Assembly (NCBI GenBank): GCA_937625935.1 | Contig: OW569386.1 | Coordinates: 310,001-374,000 of the forward strand | Source: Tetramitus jugosus | Lineage: Eukaryota > Heterolobosea > Eutetramitea > Acrasida > Vahlkampfiidae | Direction of reading: 5' to 3' | Length of the DNA stretch: 64,000 bases | Shown here: positions 49,447 through 58,731 of the stretch, piece by piece | Layout of the letters: every line of letters starts with the position of its first letter | Position numbering within the stretch: position 1 is the first letter of the stretch | Program-made: the position numbers and the translations under genes | The notes under the pieces: generated by a model | Told to the model about the DNA's origin: nothing | Databases searched by the model: none | What the model saw: the letters and a program-made list of their open reading frames with translations, nothing else

Positions 49447-49710
49447 TTAAGCAGCCATGTTATCTGGTGTAGACGTGGATCTCTGAGTTCTCGAATCACC
49501 AACAAACTCCTTGTCTATTGCTGGAATATCACCTCCCTTGGTGGTGGGAACATTCTCGTCCAGTTCATTGTACGTTCCACCGTGAAGATCAGGATCAATG
49601 ATTCGATCGTTCAAGTTGTACTTGAGTTTTGCTTCTTGTAACAGTTCTGTTGCCTTGTTGTGTCTACTGGGATGAGAAGTCTCATCCATTTTGTTGTCCG
49701 GTTCAACCAT
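49447..49710 (-). CDS. Small hydrophilic hypothetical protein
   Basis: 87 aa from the ATG at 49710 (the longer frame starts with GTG). Polar, with KATELLQEAKLKYNLND, then Asp/Gly-rich (DLHGGTYNELDENVPT). No membrane segment or family recognised. Composition recalls small stress-associated hydrophilins but this is not a homology call. Confidence 0.42.
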   Translation of the reverse strand: MVEPDNKMDETSHPSRHNKATELLQEAKLKYNLNDRIIDPDLHGGTYNELDENVPTTKGGDIPAIDKEFVGDSRTQRSTSTPDNMAA

Positions 49711-49947
49711 GGTCTTTAATTTTGTCGTTTGTGTTCTTTTTGTTACCACTTCGTTTGTAATCGTATTGTATCCGATGTGATCCTTGTGTGGGATGATTTT
49801 ATTGTTGTATTAATACCATGAAACTAAATCAATCTAATTTGAGAACAACCGAGAGTTTACAGTTCGACCAAGGAAGGAATTCTTCCGCCACCAGAACTAA
49901 TTCAGCGAACTTCTCCGTTTTCGAAACAAAGAAAAACGAGTTCGAAG

Positions 49948-50922
49948 ATGGATAAGCATCAATTTGATGTTGACCAGGAACTGAATCTGGCTGATGATGC
50001 AAAAGAAGAATACTTGACACTCAATATTTACGAGTTGTTGTCATGTGATCTCCAAATGTACATGTTAACATTCTTGTCCATTCCTGATCTGTACTCTGTT
50101 GCGTTGAGTAACTCACATGGTGCATTCTTGGTGCTGAGTTCTGAAGCTGATGAATATGTTTGGAAATCGATGGCTGGTCACCTCGGTATCCACATGGCTG
50201 TTGACAATAATGGACAAATGTTGATTCGAGATGTGTCACTACCAACAGGTGAAAGCTTGGTTGAGGATAGCAATTGTCCACCACCAGAAACAACCACCAA
50301 GTGGAGAACCTTGGTTTATTCAAACATGATCAAGTGGGATCCAGAGACAAGAACACCAGACTCTACGCTTGTTATGCACAATAACAATAAGACCATATCA
50401 TGTGAACGTCCTTCCGGGTGGCAAACGATTCGAGCCACCAAAATTCTAAAGATGGGAATGGTTCACTGTTGGGAATACGTTTTAGAAGATCACGATAATG
50501 GAGATTACAATTTGTATCGAATGTTCGTAGGTATTGAGAAAAGTACTTCCGCATTTACTGAAGAAGGAGCCAATAAGATTATAGGATACAGCAGCGAAGG
50601 GATTGGCTACAATATTGGTGAACATTCCATTCACAGAGAAAAGACAACTCACACTGGAGAAAAATCTATTCTGCACAAGAAGCAGTTCAATTTCAGCACA
50701 GGTGACACGATTGCAATCAAGCTCGATTTACTCTCAGAGACTGCTGCCATGCATCTCTTCAAGAACAATGAATACTTTCACACGATTACAGACATTCCCA
50801 CCCAAGGAATCGAATACTATCCTGCTATTTCAATCATCGGACGTCATCGAGTTCACATTCGAACCAAACATTCATCCAATCTCAAGGTATCAACAACAAG
50901 AATTGACGAAGAGAGTGTGTAG
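49948..50922 (+). CDS. F-box-like and SPRY/B30.2-like protein
   Basis: 324 aa, ATG at 49948. Residues ~28-60 (YELLSCDLQMYMLTFLSIPD) look F-box-like, followed by WKSMAGHLG, typical of the helix after an F-box. From ~150 to the end is a beta-rich region with SPRY marks: YRMFVGIEKST, IIGYSSEGIGYNIGEHS, FSTGDTIAIKLDL, AMHLFKNNEYFHTI. If correct it would be a substrate receptor of an SCF ubiquitin ligase. The SPRY assignment is firmer than the F-box. Confidence 0.65.
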   Translation: MDKHQFDVDQELNLADDAKEEYLTLNIYELLSCDLQMYMLTFLSIPDLYSVALSNSHGAFLVLSSEADEYVWKSMAGHLGIHMAVDNNGQMLIRDVSLPTGESLVEDSNCPPPETTTKWRTLVYSNMIKWDPETRTPDSTLVMHNNNKTISCERPSGWQTIRATKILKMGMVHCWEYVLEDHDNGDYNLYRMFVGIEKSTSAFTEEGANKIIGYSSEGIGYNIGEHSIHREKTTHTGEKSILHKKQFNFSTGDTIAIKLDLLSETAAMHLFKNNEYFHTITDIPTQGIEYYPAISIIGRHRVHIRTKHSSNLKVSTTRIDEESV

Positions 50923-50978
50923 ACGAAATGATGAGTCTCAATCCAGTTAAGAGCTGCTAGTCACGAAAGCTCAAATAT

Positions 50979-52143
50979 TTATTTACCACCAAGCACCTTT
51001 GGGAGCACCCCGCCCAACACTCCTCCAGTTATCAGTACTACCAGAGCAATCAAGGCAGCGATCACACCAACAACAACCAAGAATGTGCAAGAACAAGCCC
51101 TGGTCTTTGACGCCATTTTTCGGGCACTCTTCAGATTACTGATTCCCGACTCCACATATGATATACTCCTCTCAACGTTGTGCTCTATATTGTCCAATAA
51201 ATCACCTTGCATCTGTAAAAGTGCGTGCATATCCTGAAACATTTCGTGAAGCTCCTCCATGGATTCTTCCAATCTGACCAAGTCATCATGTGTTTCCTTA
51301 ATTTGATTATAAGTCGCCTTTATCGTGTGACCATCAGCTGCATCCAACCTCTGAGAAAACACTGTTTCGAGTTGAATTTCGCCCTTGTCCACCTTTTCTT
51401 TAATCTCCTTCTCGCTCATTTCATCTCCCACGGCTACCTTAACTAACCGCACCAAATTATTCTTGTAGCTCTCTTTGTGATCCACCTGTACATCATTGTA
51501 TACGGTCATTGCTGAAAAGAATTCCTCTGTTAGTGATGCATGCTGGTTCTGTCGAATTCGTACCTCAGAACTATTCTTCTTCTCGGAATTTAGCTTCTTA
51601 TTGTCTTCTCCCATCTTGTTCAGAGCCTTCTTCGTCTCTGATAGATCGCTCTGCAATCGATCTTCTATTTCTTTGGCATCCTGTTTCATTTCTATTCATT
51701 GAATATGTCACACACATGCTATTCGAAAAACAACCCATATCAACAAACAGTAGTCACTTACGCTTGGATTTCTTATCACTCTGAGTCGATGATTCCATCT
51801 TTTTATATTGCTTTCTTAACAGCTCAGTGTTCGTCTCTATCCGCTCAATCAACTCCTTTACTTTGCCTACTTCAGAGTAGAAAGCATCGAGGAACATGGA
51901 GTCTTCAGGTATGAGTTTTCCATTGTTGTACCCTCCACTTTGATTCTCCAGGTCTTGATTCATGATATCATCGAATTCAATCTGATCTAAATCATCATTC
52001 TCATATTGGCCTTTGCGCTACATTCAACAAGTAGTCAGTCAAATGATGTTAGGAATTAAGTGCTTTTAGAACTCCTCATATGAACTGGAAAACGATTACC
52101 AATGAACAGCACATACGCTCAAATCTTTCATACGGTCCTTCAT
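50979..52143 (-). CDS. Syntaxin (Qa-SNARE)
   Basis: Three exons: 52143-52117 (nine codons), 52017-51762 and 51691-50979, giving 331 aa. Introns are 52018-52116 (GTATGT) and 51692-51761 (GTAAGT). The tiny first exon gives MKDRMKDLS, the conserved syntaxin start 'MrDRlxeL'. Then the three-helix Habc region (DAFYSEVGKVKELIERIETN), a linker, and the SNARE motif with the zero-layer Gln in MHALLQMQGDLLDNIEHNVE. The C-terminal anchor is CTFLVVVGVIAALIALVVLI with a short lumenal tail. It mediates membrane fusion, probably plasma membrane or endosomal. A reading starting at the second ATG would lose the conserved N-peptide. Confidence 0.93.
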
Positions 52144-52341
52144 TTCTAGATATTCAGTTCACTATTTGCTTCTGTAGCACTCACACGTTTTTAGATGAAG
52201 TTCGGGCCATCGAAATTTTTCCAAGAATGAAAATATCAAAACAATTGTAGATGAATAAACGGGCGCGCGGATTTCTCAAGAGATTCGAGGGTGAGTGATC
52301 TAGAACTCATGTGTATTTGTTTTAGAAGTTGCAAAAGTGCT

Positions 52342-54955
52342 TCAGAAGAAATCATCCACAGTGTAGGCAGCGTTTGTGCGTGGTGCATGACCATTCTTTG
52401 GTGTCTCATCGAATTGAGCCACAAATGTGTGATCGTCCACTGGTTGTTGAGGTACGGTGGGACTTTCAACCTTTTTGCTTCTATCCAATGCCCTAGGATT
52501 AAATCCTCCACCACTGGAGCTCACAGGTTTCGTTGGCGCTGGCTTTTGGGGTGGCTGCCATTTTGGTTGTGTCTGGGTTTGCTGCTGCGGTTGTGGTTGG
52601 ACGGGTGTCCTCATGGGTTGCTGCTGTTGCTGTTGTGGTGCTTGCTGTCGAGAAACAAATTGTTGTGCTTGCTGCTGTTGCTGCTGTTGCTGTTGTTGCC
52701 TAAATTGTGATAATTGCTGCTGTTGAACAACCTCGGATGGTTTTTGAGGCAGAATAACCTTACCCGTGGACAGTCTCTGATTCACAAGCACAGCAGCTTC
52801 TGAATTCACATATGAAGAGGAAGAAATAGGCTCAGATCCAGAAGATCTCTTACCGAACGCACTGTCAATCGATGTAGTCGTAACAGTTCTATGATCAGAT
52901 TTCGTCAGCTCCATTGCTCCAAAGGATGTTCTCAATTGTTGCACTTTGGAAGTGCTGATTGTTGCTGATGCAGAACTTGTCTTTCGTGTTGGTTGAAACA
53001 CCGATGAGGTAATGGAAGCATCATACGTTGCTGCTGATGGAACCACAGTTGTCGTTGTTGTCGGAGACGATGGCATAATAATTGGAGAATTAGAACCACT
53101 GCTGCGAGAGCTGCTTGTGCTATTGCGGTTGTTCGAACTTGTGTCATCAAACGGACTCTCATCATCCAAATCAATCAACTTTCCATTGCTCGTATTCCTC
53201 TTCTGTGCCAACAAGTGCTTGGGCACGGGTGGAGGAGCGGCCGACGACGTTGCAGAAGTAATTTTCGCTGGTCCGGACTGTGAGTATGACACATTGAAGG
53301 AAGCAAACACTGGCTTGTGATCACTGAACCTAGACTCTGAACGATTGTACACTTGTTGCACGCACTTTAAATTCTCATACTCTACATTGCGATAAAAGAC
53401 ACGATCGGTCCAACTTGGTATTCTGTCCTTCTTCTTCTTGACTGTGCCCAAGATGATTTTGCTCGTCGATTTCACTTTTCCAATCTTTTCTGCGTTTCGT
53501 TCGCTGTCGTACACATCGGAGCCTGTAATGTACTTGTACGTGGGCGCAAAATTAATATCACCTTCCACGAATCCTAACTTGTGCAACTGTAAATGATCCT
53601 TCTTCAACTCTGTGGACAATTGATCAAATTTGAGCAGGAATTTGAGTCGTCCATCTTCAATCTTTTGCTGAATTTCAGCCGTGTTCCAATTGCCTACACT
53701 ATTATCAATACGATAATTGAAATCTCCAAACACAAATGTGAGTGGATGATCAGAGACAGCTATGGCATGACCAGTGTACGGATTCACAAATCGTGTCGTA
53801 CTCAATATACTGTTCAAATTGTTGTTTCGCGCCACAATATTTTTCTGATGAGCCGCCAAATGACAATTGATAAAGCACAGGCCTAGATCATGAAGATCGA
53901 AACGAACAGCGATCGATCCCTTGTTGCCCAACACACCGGACAAACCTTCGCGAATAATACAGTTTTTCACATTGTCAATGGATGGAACGAGCTTTCTCTT
54001 GACAAACACAACGAGGCACAGACCAACGAGTTGATGAATACACAGCATTGTATATTCTTCCTTTTGCTTGGAGAAGACTGTTTTGAGTGTGTGTTCCCAC
54101 TTTAGCTTTTGATCCGTTTGTTCCGTTACGAGAGCTTTACCAGTCATTTCCACTTCCTAAAAGCAATCAACATACACATACACACACATACATGATTGTT
54201 AGCTATTGACAACTACAAAAAAAATGAACGACAACAACATGATATCATTCATCACAATAAAACATGAAACCAACAAAAAAAAAATATGAACGACGACTCA
54301 AACAAGAAAAAAGAAAAAGCAAACGTACTTGAAATCCAATAGCATACACATCAGCACACCTCTGATCCAACAATAACCACCTTTCAATATCACTAACAAG
54401 TGAATTCTTTGCTCTATATTCTTGTTCTTCCAATCTCAACGTTTCATTCATGGCCAACACATCTTTGAATTTATTCTGTTGTGGTTGTTGTGATTGTTGA
54501 CTTGTCATGACCACATCACCATTACTATTGTTAGTATCATTATCATCACTATCACTATCACTACTCATATCATGATTGTTAGTACTATTATTGATATAGT
54601 TGTTATTATTGTTGTTGTTGTTGTTCATATCAAAGTCACTTCCATCAACTGTATATTCTGTTGTAGTTGTTGATGATAGATCATCTGTTGAAAAATCAAG
54701 TTGTGAATCAAAATTGTTATAGTTGGCAGTAGAGTATCTCTTTCTATAAAAATCACTTGAGCTATTATAGCTTGAACTACTACTACTATAGCTACTATAG
54801 CTACTGTAGCTACTATTATTATTGTTGTTGTTGTTGATGGTGTTGTTGTAAGCAGAGAGATGAGTTTGATGAACAATTGTTTTTCGAACTTCTTCTACTG
54901 GTTCTTGTGAATTGACATTCCATGTACCTACGATAATGTCCAACTGGAATGACAT
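52342..54955 (-). CDS. Inositol polyphosphate 5-phosphatase
   Basis: Two exons, 54955-54329 and 54156-52342, with a 172-nt intron (donor GTACGT, acceptor TTTTAG); 813 aa. Catalytic domain marks: IIVGTWNVNSQEP at the start, YAIGFQ|EVEM across the join (the metal-binding Glu), NCHLAAH, FVFGDFNYRID, PSWTDRVFYR and SDHKPVFASF. A ~120-residue Asn/Ser/Tyr-rich insert interrupts the domain after its first strand. The C-terminal ~300 residues are disordered and Gln/Pro-rich. It removes the 5-phosphate from PI(4,5)P2 or inositol phosphates, as in synaptojanin and OCRL; no SAC or RhoGAP domain is present. Regulation of membrane traffic is likely. Confidence 0.93.
52662..52699 (-). repeat. CAG-type repeat encoding Gln run
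   Basis: Interrupted CAG/CAA repeat in the C-terminal tail of the 5-phosphatase gene, encoding a poly-Gln stretch. Length polymorphism is likely. Confidence 0.7.
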
Positions 54956-55544
54956 GATGACTTACTTTGATAAGTTATGATGATGAGTTTTTTTTTTTGT
55001 GGTTGTTGTTGTTGGTGGTGTGATTTTGAGTGGCCGAACTTGGTTGTGGGGAGAAATTTTTTTGGGGTGACCGTCTGTCCCAATTCAAATGAACTTCTTG
55101 TTGTGAAGGGAAGAGAGAGAAGCTCTGTGTGTAGATGCTATGATATTGCTTTTTTATTTTTTTGTTTTGTTGATGATGTTGGATAAGTGTTGGTTTGGAA
55201 TAGTCACTTGTCAGGAACGGAAGACAGAATCCAATGTCTTCACGCTTGACAAAAAAAGAGTTGATGAATCCGCCAATCTATCAATGACAGGAGTTTGTTC
55301 TGATGAAAACGAAATCCAAAAACAAGCCAAAAACTACACCCTATTTATTTGGATTTGTTTGTCCTAATGGGATGATGATGTCTCTTGGATATTTGGCTCC
55401 TTCGCGTTCGAAGCAAGGCCTTGTTTGGAAACGCGCTCAAGCAAAGTGACGTGTACGCAAAAACATCGGCGCATTGTCAATGCTCCTTCACACGCAACAG
55501 TAAGATTTGAATCAGTAGTCGTCGACGTTGGTTGACTTTTTGTC
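54956..55544. other. Spacer; no supported gene
   Basis: 589 bases. A plus-strand ATG frame at 55140-55367 (75 codons) has a hydrophobic start but no family and I do not call it. It holds the promoter of the 5-phosphatase gene. Confidence 0.3.
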
Positions 55545-56123
55545 TCAACGATTCTTGTTGTCTTCTTCTCTGCGCTTCTGTGGGTTCATAACAGGAGAGC
55601 GACCACCACCGTCAAACATTTGATGAAAGCTATCGAGGTCCAACTCATTCCATTGAGTTGAACCAGTCGTAGCATTGGCTTGTCTTGTTCGACGCATGGC
55701 TGCAGCTTCGGCTTCATCGTCCTCATCTTCATTGAAATCAAACCGACTCAAGCTCGCATACAACACACTTTCATTGTCAATCGTAGAATTGTTCATATTT
55801 GCCCGATTTCCGCCGTTTGCGCCGCCCGTAGAGCCACCACCCGAGGAATTGGCGCGAACATTGCCAGTTTCGTCATCAAAGTCGATGAATCCTTCAAACT
55901 CGTAGGAAAATGTGCCATGGCCACTGGTGCCCAACAGAGCAATTCTCTGGACAATTTCATTGGTGCATCCAGGCAAAGACAATTGAACTTCTCTCAGAGA
56001 TGATTGAAGCAAGCCATTAATATCCACTTGATCATCAATCAGTCTCTCACTGATCCACTCACCGTCAACAATGTCAATCAAGTCATCCATGGGACACACA
56101 GAATGAATATCACTGTCTGACAT
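55545..56123 (-). CDS. Hypothetical acidic protein
   Basis: 192 aa, ATG at 56123. The N-terminal ~80 residues look folded (CPMDDLIDIVDGEWISERLIDD). The middle is a Gly/Asn/Ser-rich linker, followed by acidic FNEDEDDEAEAAAMRRTR and a polar basic end. No family recognised. Its upstream region has TTTTGCGCGCCAG near 56174-56186. Confidence 0.5.
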   Translation of the reverse strand: MSDSDIHSVCPMDDLIDIVDGEWISERLIDDQVDINGLLQSSLREVQLSLPGCTNEIVQRIALLGTSGHGTFSYEFEGFIDFDDETGNVRANSSGGGSTGGANGGNRANMNNSTIDNESVLYASLSRFDFNEDEDDEAEAAAMRRTRQANATTGSTQWNELDLDSFHQMFDGGGRSPVMNPQKRREEDNKNR

Positions 56124-56323
56124 GTTCCGTCCTCACAACAATGATTTCTTCCGTCGTATTTGTGTTTTTCTTGTTTTGCGCGCCAGAATGGGATTCTACT
56201 CTCCGACTTGAATATCTCCTACTCGGTCTTTCCTTTGTACAAAAGCACAAATAAAACAAACTCAATGAACACGTCATACAACAACAACAACTACAACAAA
56301 GCCACAACAGGAACAACAAGAAG

Positions 56324-58240
56324 ATGAAACGTTCTCAATCACAAGTTCAACTTGACACTCGAAACAACACATTCTACCAATCCTATTTTGGTAAAACAGA
56401 TCATCTCTTGCAACAACAAATTCAAAAGAAGCAAAATTCTCCGACTGTCGTTTCATTTAACATGGATCAAACTTATCACCCACATCCACATCATCATCAT
56501 CATTCTCGTTCTCCATCAGGTAGTTCCACACCAATCATGTCATCATCATCATCTCATTCTTCACCACGACAATTACAATCTCCTCCTCCTTCTCACCTCT
56601 TTGCTTCACACACTAACAATAGTAATAATAATAGTAGTAATAATAGTAGTGAAGGTAATGATGATGATGATGATGATGGTGAGAATGGTGGTGATAGAAG
56701 AATGAGTGTAGAGTATGATCATCATGGAGAATTGTCATCATTTGTTGATCACTTTAATAGTAACAATAACAGTAATCAGAGTAGTCATAAGAATGATAGT
56801 GATGATAGTGATAGTGATAGTGACAATGATAATTTTCATCACTTTAACAAAACATCAAGTCATCAGATCAACAATAATAATAATAATAATAATAATAATA
56901 GTAATGATGGTCAATATCAATCTTATTATTCATCGTCCTATTCACCTCGACCTACCTTTAACAACACTAACAGTAATAGCAATAATCCAACTCTTATCAT
57001 ACCCAATCATAACCATACCAATAACAACATGAATAACAATAATAGTAATAACAATAGTAGTAGTAACAATCTAATGACAAGTCTAAATACGACCATACCC
57101 AGTGTATCAACCGTCATTGATCTGTATGACATGTACGATGAACTGAGACAAGATTACTTGTCCATCAAGAAACAATTGGCGAGTCTAAAGCTCGAAGTTC
57201 GAGGTGTTGCAGAAGAGAGCAGCATGTGGACACTCAAGTACTCTCGTCGCTTCCTCATTACGTCCAACATTCTACTATCGAGTTATCTCCTATCGAACCG
57301 TATACTTCAAATATTGAATGATCACTCTAGGAGCTTGTTGAGTTCGGTGATGAATCCTTTTGGTTGGTTATTGTCAAGTTTCAAGAGCAGTCGGGGTGCT
57401 GCTGCTGCTGCTGTATCGAAAAAGGTCAATGGTGTGGGCGTTGGTGTGGGTGCTGCCGCGGCGAGCACGGGAAAGCAAATTATTCAAAACACATTGGGTG
57501 CATTGGTGGAGCGACCAGAGATTTTATCGTCGTATAGCGCCTTCAAAAAACAGTTTCTGAGGCGTGGAAGAAGTGCTCATCATGCTTCGTCGATTGGTGT
57601 GGGTAGTATGGGTAGTGGTGCAAGTGCTGTGATTGGTGGTGGTGGTGGCAGCAGCGTAGGTGGTCTGAGTACTGGCACAAATACCTCATCGATTCAAATT
57701 ACAATCGTAAAGCTCATTTGGCGCCAATTGGTATTGGCGGGGTTATTGCTGTTTAGCTCCTACTGGGTGGGTAATGCTAGGACTGCATGGAAGCGCAAGA
57801 TTGGTATCGTGATGTCCTTCTTGACCAATATGCACTTGGCTCTCACATCTGATGTGAGTCCATGGACCATTTACTTTAACATGTTTACACTCTTGTTGTA
57901 CATTACTGCACGGCACATGAAAAATCAACCATTGCCACAAGCACTGCAAACGATTCGAAAGAGCTTATCAATGAGCAGTTTCCAATCCTCTGCGACCAAG
58001 TCATCCAACTTTAAGAAGATGCAACACAAGTTGCTCAAGGACAGTGGAAAAAACAAGAAGCAGCTCCTCAGTAGCAGTTATCAACATCTTCACGATGGTG
58101 AAGACGATGATGATGAGCATGGAAAGTTCGTGGCACAGGAGTGTGAGAACTACAAGGTCATTAATGTCAACTATGGTACGAGTAGTTCAACGACTCCGAC
58201 CACTGAAAAGGAAACAACTGTGGATCTCAGTCATGAATGA
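56324..58240 (+). CDS. Hypothetical membrane protein with long Asn/Ser/His-rich N-terminus
   Basis: 638 aa, ATG at 56324. About 260 residues of Asn, Ser, His and Asp runs, then VSTVIDLYDMYDELRQDYLSI (possible coiled coil). Hydrophobic helices lie at ~311-330 (RRFLITSNILLSSYLLSNRI), ~472-490 (WRQLVLAGLLLFSSYWVGN) and ~515-535 (WTIYFNMFTLLLYITARHM). Gly/Ala-rich low-complexity segments interrupt. No family recognised; three or four membrane helices are likely. Confidence 0.5.
   Translation: MKRSQSQVQLDTRNNTFYQSYFGKTDHLLQQQIQKKQNSPTVVSFNMDQTYHPHPHHHHHSRSPSGSSTPIMSSSSSHSSPRQLQSPPPSHLFASHTNNSNNNSSNNSSEGNDDDDDDGENGGDRRMSVEYDHHGELSSFVDHFNSNNNSNQSSHKNDSDDSDSDSDNDNFHHFNKTSSHQINNNNNNNNNNSNDGQYQSYYSSSYSPRPTFNNTNSNSNNPTLIIPNHNHTNNNMNNNNSNNNSSSNNLMTSLNTTIPSVSTVIDLYDMYDELRQDYLSIKKQLASLKLEVRGVAEESSMWTLKYSRRFLITSNILLSSYLLSNRILQILNDHSRSLLSSVMNPFGWLLSSFKSSRGAAAAAVSKKVNGVGVGVGAAAASTGKQIIQNTLGALVERPEILSSYSAFKKQFLRRGRSAHHASSIGVGSMGSGASAVIGGGGGSSVGGLSTGTNTSSIQITIVKLIWRQLVLAGLLLFSSYWVGNARTAWKRKIGIVMSFLTNMHLALTSDVSPWTIYFNMFTLLLYITARHMKNQPLPQALQTIRKSLSMSSFQSSATKSSNFKKMQHKLLKDSGKNKKQLLSSSYQHLHDGEDDDDEHGKFVAQECENYKVINVNYGTSSSTTPTTEKETTVDLSHE
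56873..56900 (+). repeat. AAT microsatellite encoding Asn run
   Basis: Nine or so AAT units in the N-terminal region of the 56324-58240 gene, read as poly-Asn. Several similar Asn runs flank it. Confidence 0.75.
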
Positions 58241-58362
58241 AATGGATGACAAAATTGACAACGAATGGTAATTACATTTTATTGAATGTGTCTTCAGAAC
58301 TCTGAGTGCACAAATCAAGCAGGAGATCTCTCTGCGGAGTGCTCAATTCGGGAGTTGCACTG

Positions 58363-58614
58363 CTACAGTAACAAGTCAATTGTTCGCCGATTCAAGTCCA
58401 GATAACAAGGACTGTCAATCGTGTGTTTCCGTAGTGCTTCCGATACTAACTCCAATCGGAGTTGGTAATTGGAAGTCACATGTACAGTAAATAGGAGCAG
58501 CACAAGAAAAATCAATGCATTTAGAATCTTGTTCTTGTGCACTGCTAGATTTTGGGATAACAGGAATACAATGTCACTTCGGTGTGTCCACATGTCTTTT
58601 GTTCTTTCTTGCAT
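58363..58614 (-). CDS. Small single-TM hypothetical protein
   Basis: 83 aa, ATG at 58614. Polar N-terminus, a hydrophobic helix at ~31-47 (ILNALIFLVLLLFTVHV), then a charged C-terminus with a Cys (DSPCYLDLNRRTIDLLL). No family recognised. The clean membrane segment and constrained tail support coding, but the length makes this uncertain. Confidence 0.4.
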   Translation of the reverse strand: MQERTKDMWTHRSDIVFLLSQNLAVHKNKILNALIFLVLLLFTVHVTSNYQLRLELVSEALRKHTIDSPCYLDLNRRTIDLLL

Positions 58615-58731
58615 TTGATCGGATTTTGATCAATGAGTTGGTTGTATTGCTCTGCACACACGAATGGGCAAGATCATAATTTTATCTCGGAACAAGATCT
58701 CATGGATGGCACAGAGAAAGTCGTTCTGTCT

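Noticed and set aside
55140-55367. 75-codon plus-strand frame with a hydrophobic start
   Set aside because: No family, in a spacer, with no splice or leader support; kept out of the annotation.
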